Made by a program: the position numbers and the translations under genes
The notes under the pieces: generated by a model
The model's input: the letters and a program-made list of their open reading frames with translations, nothing else
What the model was told of the DNA's origin: nothing
The model's database searches: none
Assembly (NCBI GenBank): GCA_017408305.1
Contig: JAFQUU010000052.1
Coordinates: 1-23,462 of the forward strand
Direction: 5' to 3'
DNA length: 23,462 nucleotides
Source: Clostridia bacterium
GTDB lineage: Bacteria; Bacillota; Clostridia; Christensenellales; UBA1242
In this document: one piece after another, positions 21,779 through 23,462 of the stretch
How positions within the stretch are numbered: the first letter of the stretch is position 1
How the letters are laid out: each line of letters begins with the position of its first letter

Positions 21779-21806
21779 TTGACAAACTGAAAAGATATGT
21801 TATAAT
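21779..21806 (+). promoter_or_regulatory. Strong promoter of the ABC exporter leader
   Basis: TTGACA (21779-21784), 16-bp spacer, TATAAT (21801-21806) with TGT before it (extended -10). Transcription from about 21813 gives a leader of roughly 220 nt before the ABC gene. Confidence 0.88.
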
Positions 21807-21835
21807 AGTTTTAAATAAAAAAGGAGAATAATTTT

Positions 21836-21868
21836 ATGTGTACAATTTTGAAATTGAGAACTGAATAA
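21836..21868 (+). CDS. 10-residue leader peptide (upstream ORF)
   Basis: AAGGAG (21821-21826) lies 9 nt before ATG 21836, and the frame reads MCTILKLRTE then TAA. It sits at the 5' end of a long structured leader, between a strong promoter and an intrinsic terminator, the usual position of a regulatory leader peptide. Lys6-Leu7-Arg8 is a +X+ tripeptide of the kind known to arrest ribosomes bound by macrolides (as in the Arg-Leu-Arg leaders of some erm genes). There is no run of one amino acid that would suggest amino-acid attenuation. Drug sensing is inferred. Confidence 0.75.
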   Translation: MCTILKLRTE

Positions 21869-21871
21869 CAA

Positions 21872-22018
21872 GCACGCTTAAAACATCGGCTGGTTTTATG
21901 CGTGTGTTTTTGCATAAAACCAAGTGGGTGAAAGGTTTGAAATTTCAATTGTTTCAGCAAAATTTTTTTACATTCACTGGTTTTTCCGGTGATTTTTTTT
22001 TGTCGCCTTTTCAGCCGA
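21872..22018 (+). promoter_or_regulatory. Attenuator leader with competing helices before the ABC exporter
   Basis: Five possible pairings are visible. A perfect 11-bp hairpin: 21891-21901 with 21912-21922. A rival 6-bp helix using its apical side: 21872-21877 with 21900-21905. An antiterminator: 21920-21930 with 21971-21980, ten pairs and one bulged A. Pairing between the uORF (21848-21855) and 21941-21948. A long-range helix, 21886-21893 with 22011-22018, bringing the SD near. The antiterminator and the terminator at 21974-22001 are mutually exclusive. Which state a stalled ribosome favours cannot be decided by eye. Confidence 0.6.
21974..22001 (+). terminator. Intrinsic terminator inside the ABC exporter leader
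   Basis: TCACTGG (21974-21980), T5 loop, CCGGTGA (21986-21992), seven pairs with one G-U, then nine T. It lies 30 nt before the ATG of the ABC gene, downstream of the uORF, so it should cause premature termination. Confidence 0.85.
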
Positions 22019-22031
22019 AGAGGAGGAGAAA

Positions 22032-23462
22032 ATGTTTTTAAAAAGATTTAAAAATTTATTACAGTTTAAGCCCTATTATAAAAAACATACAAAACTTATT
22101 TTTGCACTTTTATGTGTTATGTTTACTGCAAGTGCTGCTGGTGTGTTTATGTCATATTTACTCAGTGAACAACTTATTGGGATAACCAGTGAGGTTGCAG
22201 AGGTTGCCATTAGGTTTACAATTTATATTTTGGCAGTTGTAACGATTCATCATGTAAATTGGTTTTTGTGGAGTAAGTTTGCGTTTACGCTTTCTAAGAG
22301 GGTTTCTAAAGATATAAAGCAAGACATTGTGGCAAAACTTTTGGATACAAAATATTCAGCGATAAAAGAAAAAGAGTCTGGGTATTATCTTGAAAGGATC
22401 AATGATGATGTTAATGAAATTAGTAACTTTTTGAGTAACGGCTCAGGCACGCTGGTTGATGTTTTTACAAATGTTGGTTTTTTGGTGATTATTTACACAT
22501 TAAGCCCTGCGTGTGGATTGTTTTTTACCGTTGGTGTTGTGCTTTTGTTTATCATTGAAAGTATTAAGGTGAAAATTGACCTAAAGAATTTGGAACTGGT
22601 CAAAAAGTCTACTGAAAAGGCAAATTCAGAGTTTAATGAGATTATACATGGTATAAAGGACATTAAAGGTTTTGGCATTAAAGGAGAAATAAACAAAAAG
22701 TTAGGCATAAGCAATAATGACCTTCTTGAAAAAGTGTATAAGAAAAACACAAAGTTTGAATTTTTGTCAAGGATTGCAACTTATTTTCAGTGGGTTATAG
22801 ACTCGGTTTTAGTGTTTATGTGTATGCTTTGGCTTTTGCCAACGGGGCAAATTGAAGTTGTAACACTTCTTTTGATTTTTAACTATAAAAGTTTGATGTA
22901 TGACACAGTAGGTTTTTTCTCAAAACTGAAAGGGTATTATGTTAATGGCGACTATTATGCTGGTAGGGTTTTGGAAATAATTGATACTCCAGATCTAGAG
23001 AAATTTGGGCAAAGAAAAATGGCAATCACAGAAGGCAAAATTACAATTAGAAATCTAAGTTTCGCCTATAACGAAAACAAAATTTTGGAAGATGTTAATC
23101 TAAGTCTAGAGCCAAATTCTTTAAATGTTTTAGTTGGCAGTTCTGGCAGTGGTAAATCAACTTTGTTTTTGCTACTTTCTAAACTTTATGAGGTTGACAA
23201 TAAAAGGATATTTTTTGATTATGTTGATATAAATGATATTGATGAAAAAACTTTTAGGGAAAATGTTTGCATCGTTAACCAAGAACCTTTTATATTTAAC
23301 GATACAATCTTGAATAATATTAAAATTGTAAAACCAAATGCAAGTTACGAAGATGTTAAATTAGCCTGCAAAATGGCCAATATCCATAATGAAATTGTTG
23401 GTTTTAAAAATGGTTATGATACGGTTTTAACCGAAAATGGAAGCAACTTAAGTGGTGGGCAA
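22032..23462 (+). CDS. ABC exporter half-transporter (3' end outside window)
   Basis: The frame is open from ATG 22032 (AGGAGGAG 6-10 nt upstream) to the last base, 477 codons, ending exactly on the signature motif LSGGQ (473-477). Residues 1 to about 320 are a transmembrane domain with hydrophobic segments near 20-45, 58-80, 145-185 and 245-290. The nucleotide-binding domain shows Walker A GSSGSGKS (369-376) and the Q-loop IVNQEPFIF. It is a fused TM-NBD exporter of the multidrug/lipid/peptide class; substrate is unknown. The leader peptide attenuator upstream suggests inducible expression, as in B. subtilis bmrB-bmrCD. A partner half-transporter may follow outside the window. Confidence 0.95.
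   Translation, partial: MFLKRFKNLLQFKPYYKKHTKLIFALLCVMFTASAAGVFMSYLLSEQLIGITSEVAEVAIRFTIYILAVVTIHHVNWFLWSKFAFTLSKRVSKDIKQDIVAKLLDTKYSAIKEKESGYYLERINDDVNEISNFLSNGSGTLVDVFTNVGFLVIIYTLSPACGLFFTVGVVLLFIIESIKVKIDLKNLELVKKSTEKANSEFNEIIHGIKDIKGFGIKGEINKKLGISNNDLLEKVYKKNTKFEFLSRIATYFQWVIDSVLVFMCMLWLLPTGQIEVVTLLLIFNYKSLMYDTVGFFSKLKGYYVNGDYYAGRVLEIIDTPDLEKFGQRKMAITEGKITIRNLSFAYNENKILEDVNLSLEPNSLNVLVGSSGSGKSTLFLLLSKLYEVDNKRIFFDYVDINDIDEKTFRENVCIVNQEPFIFNDTILNNIKIVKPNASYEDVKLACKMANIHNEIVGFKNGYDTVLTENGSNLSGGQ

Overview
The window is AT-rich bacterial DNA with compact genes, near-consensus sigma-A promoters (TTGACA / 16-18 bp / TATAAT), short U-tract hairpin terminators and a large Alu-type SRP RNA. It reads as a low-GC Firmicute (Clostridia/Bacilli-like). 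Rubrerythrin suggests an anaerobic lifestyle, and dipicolinate synthase genes suggest a spore former. TGA is a stop and TGG encodes Trp, so this is not a Mycoplasma-type code. The species cannot be named from the sequence.

Layout. 1-350: 3' end of rplL and a bidirectional terminator. 364-2072 (minus strand): a Cys-rich hypothetical gene, a two-gene operon of very small proteins (one with 12-residue tandem repeats), and ung. 2188-2568: a DUF1828-like gene. 2611-2884: SRP RNA. 2943-9812: an operon of a HEPN-like/CBS protein, ileS, an RluA-family pseudouridine synthase, a GNAT-like protein and pepF. 10100-12224: a zinc-ribbon/TM2 protein overlapping mnmA, then a secreted or anchored protein. 12278-12811 (minus): rubrerythrin. 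12943-16213: a hypothetical gene, a GT4 glycosyltransferase broken by one in-frame TAA, and tsaD. 16258-21721: a dipicolinic acid locus. 21722-23462: an attenuator-like leader with a 10-codon upstream ORF, then an ABC exporter cut by the window end.

The most coherent system is the dipicolinate locus. On the minus strand lie dpaA, dpaB and dapA. Divergently lie a P-loop ATPase and a 721-residue fusion of aspartokinase with aspartate-semialdehyde dehydrogenase. Together these supply every dedicated enzyme from aspartate to dipicolinic acid. The content matches the B. subtilis spoVFA-spoVFB-asd-dapG-dapA operon, but it is rearranged, with dapG and asd fused. The divergent intergenic region carries promoter-like elements on both strands resembling mother-cell sporulation sigma sites.

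Two other signals stand out. Four genes (ung, the GT4 gene, tsaD, the ATPase) have no Shine-Dalgarno sequence and a promoter -10 box 5-7 nt before the ATG, so leaderless mRNAs are likely. The ABC exporter leader holds a short ORF encoding MCTILKLRTE, a competing antiterminator and an intrinsic terminator, resembling drug-responsive ribosome-mediated attenuation.
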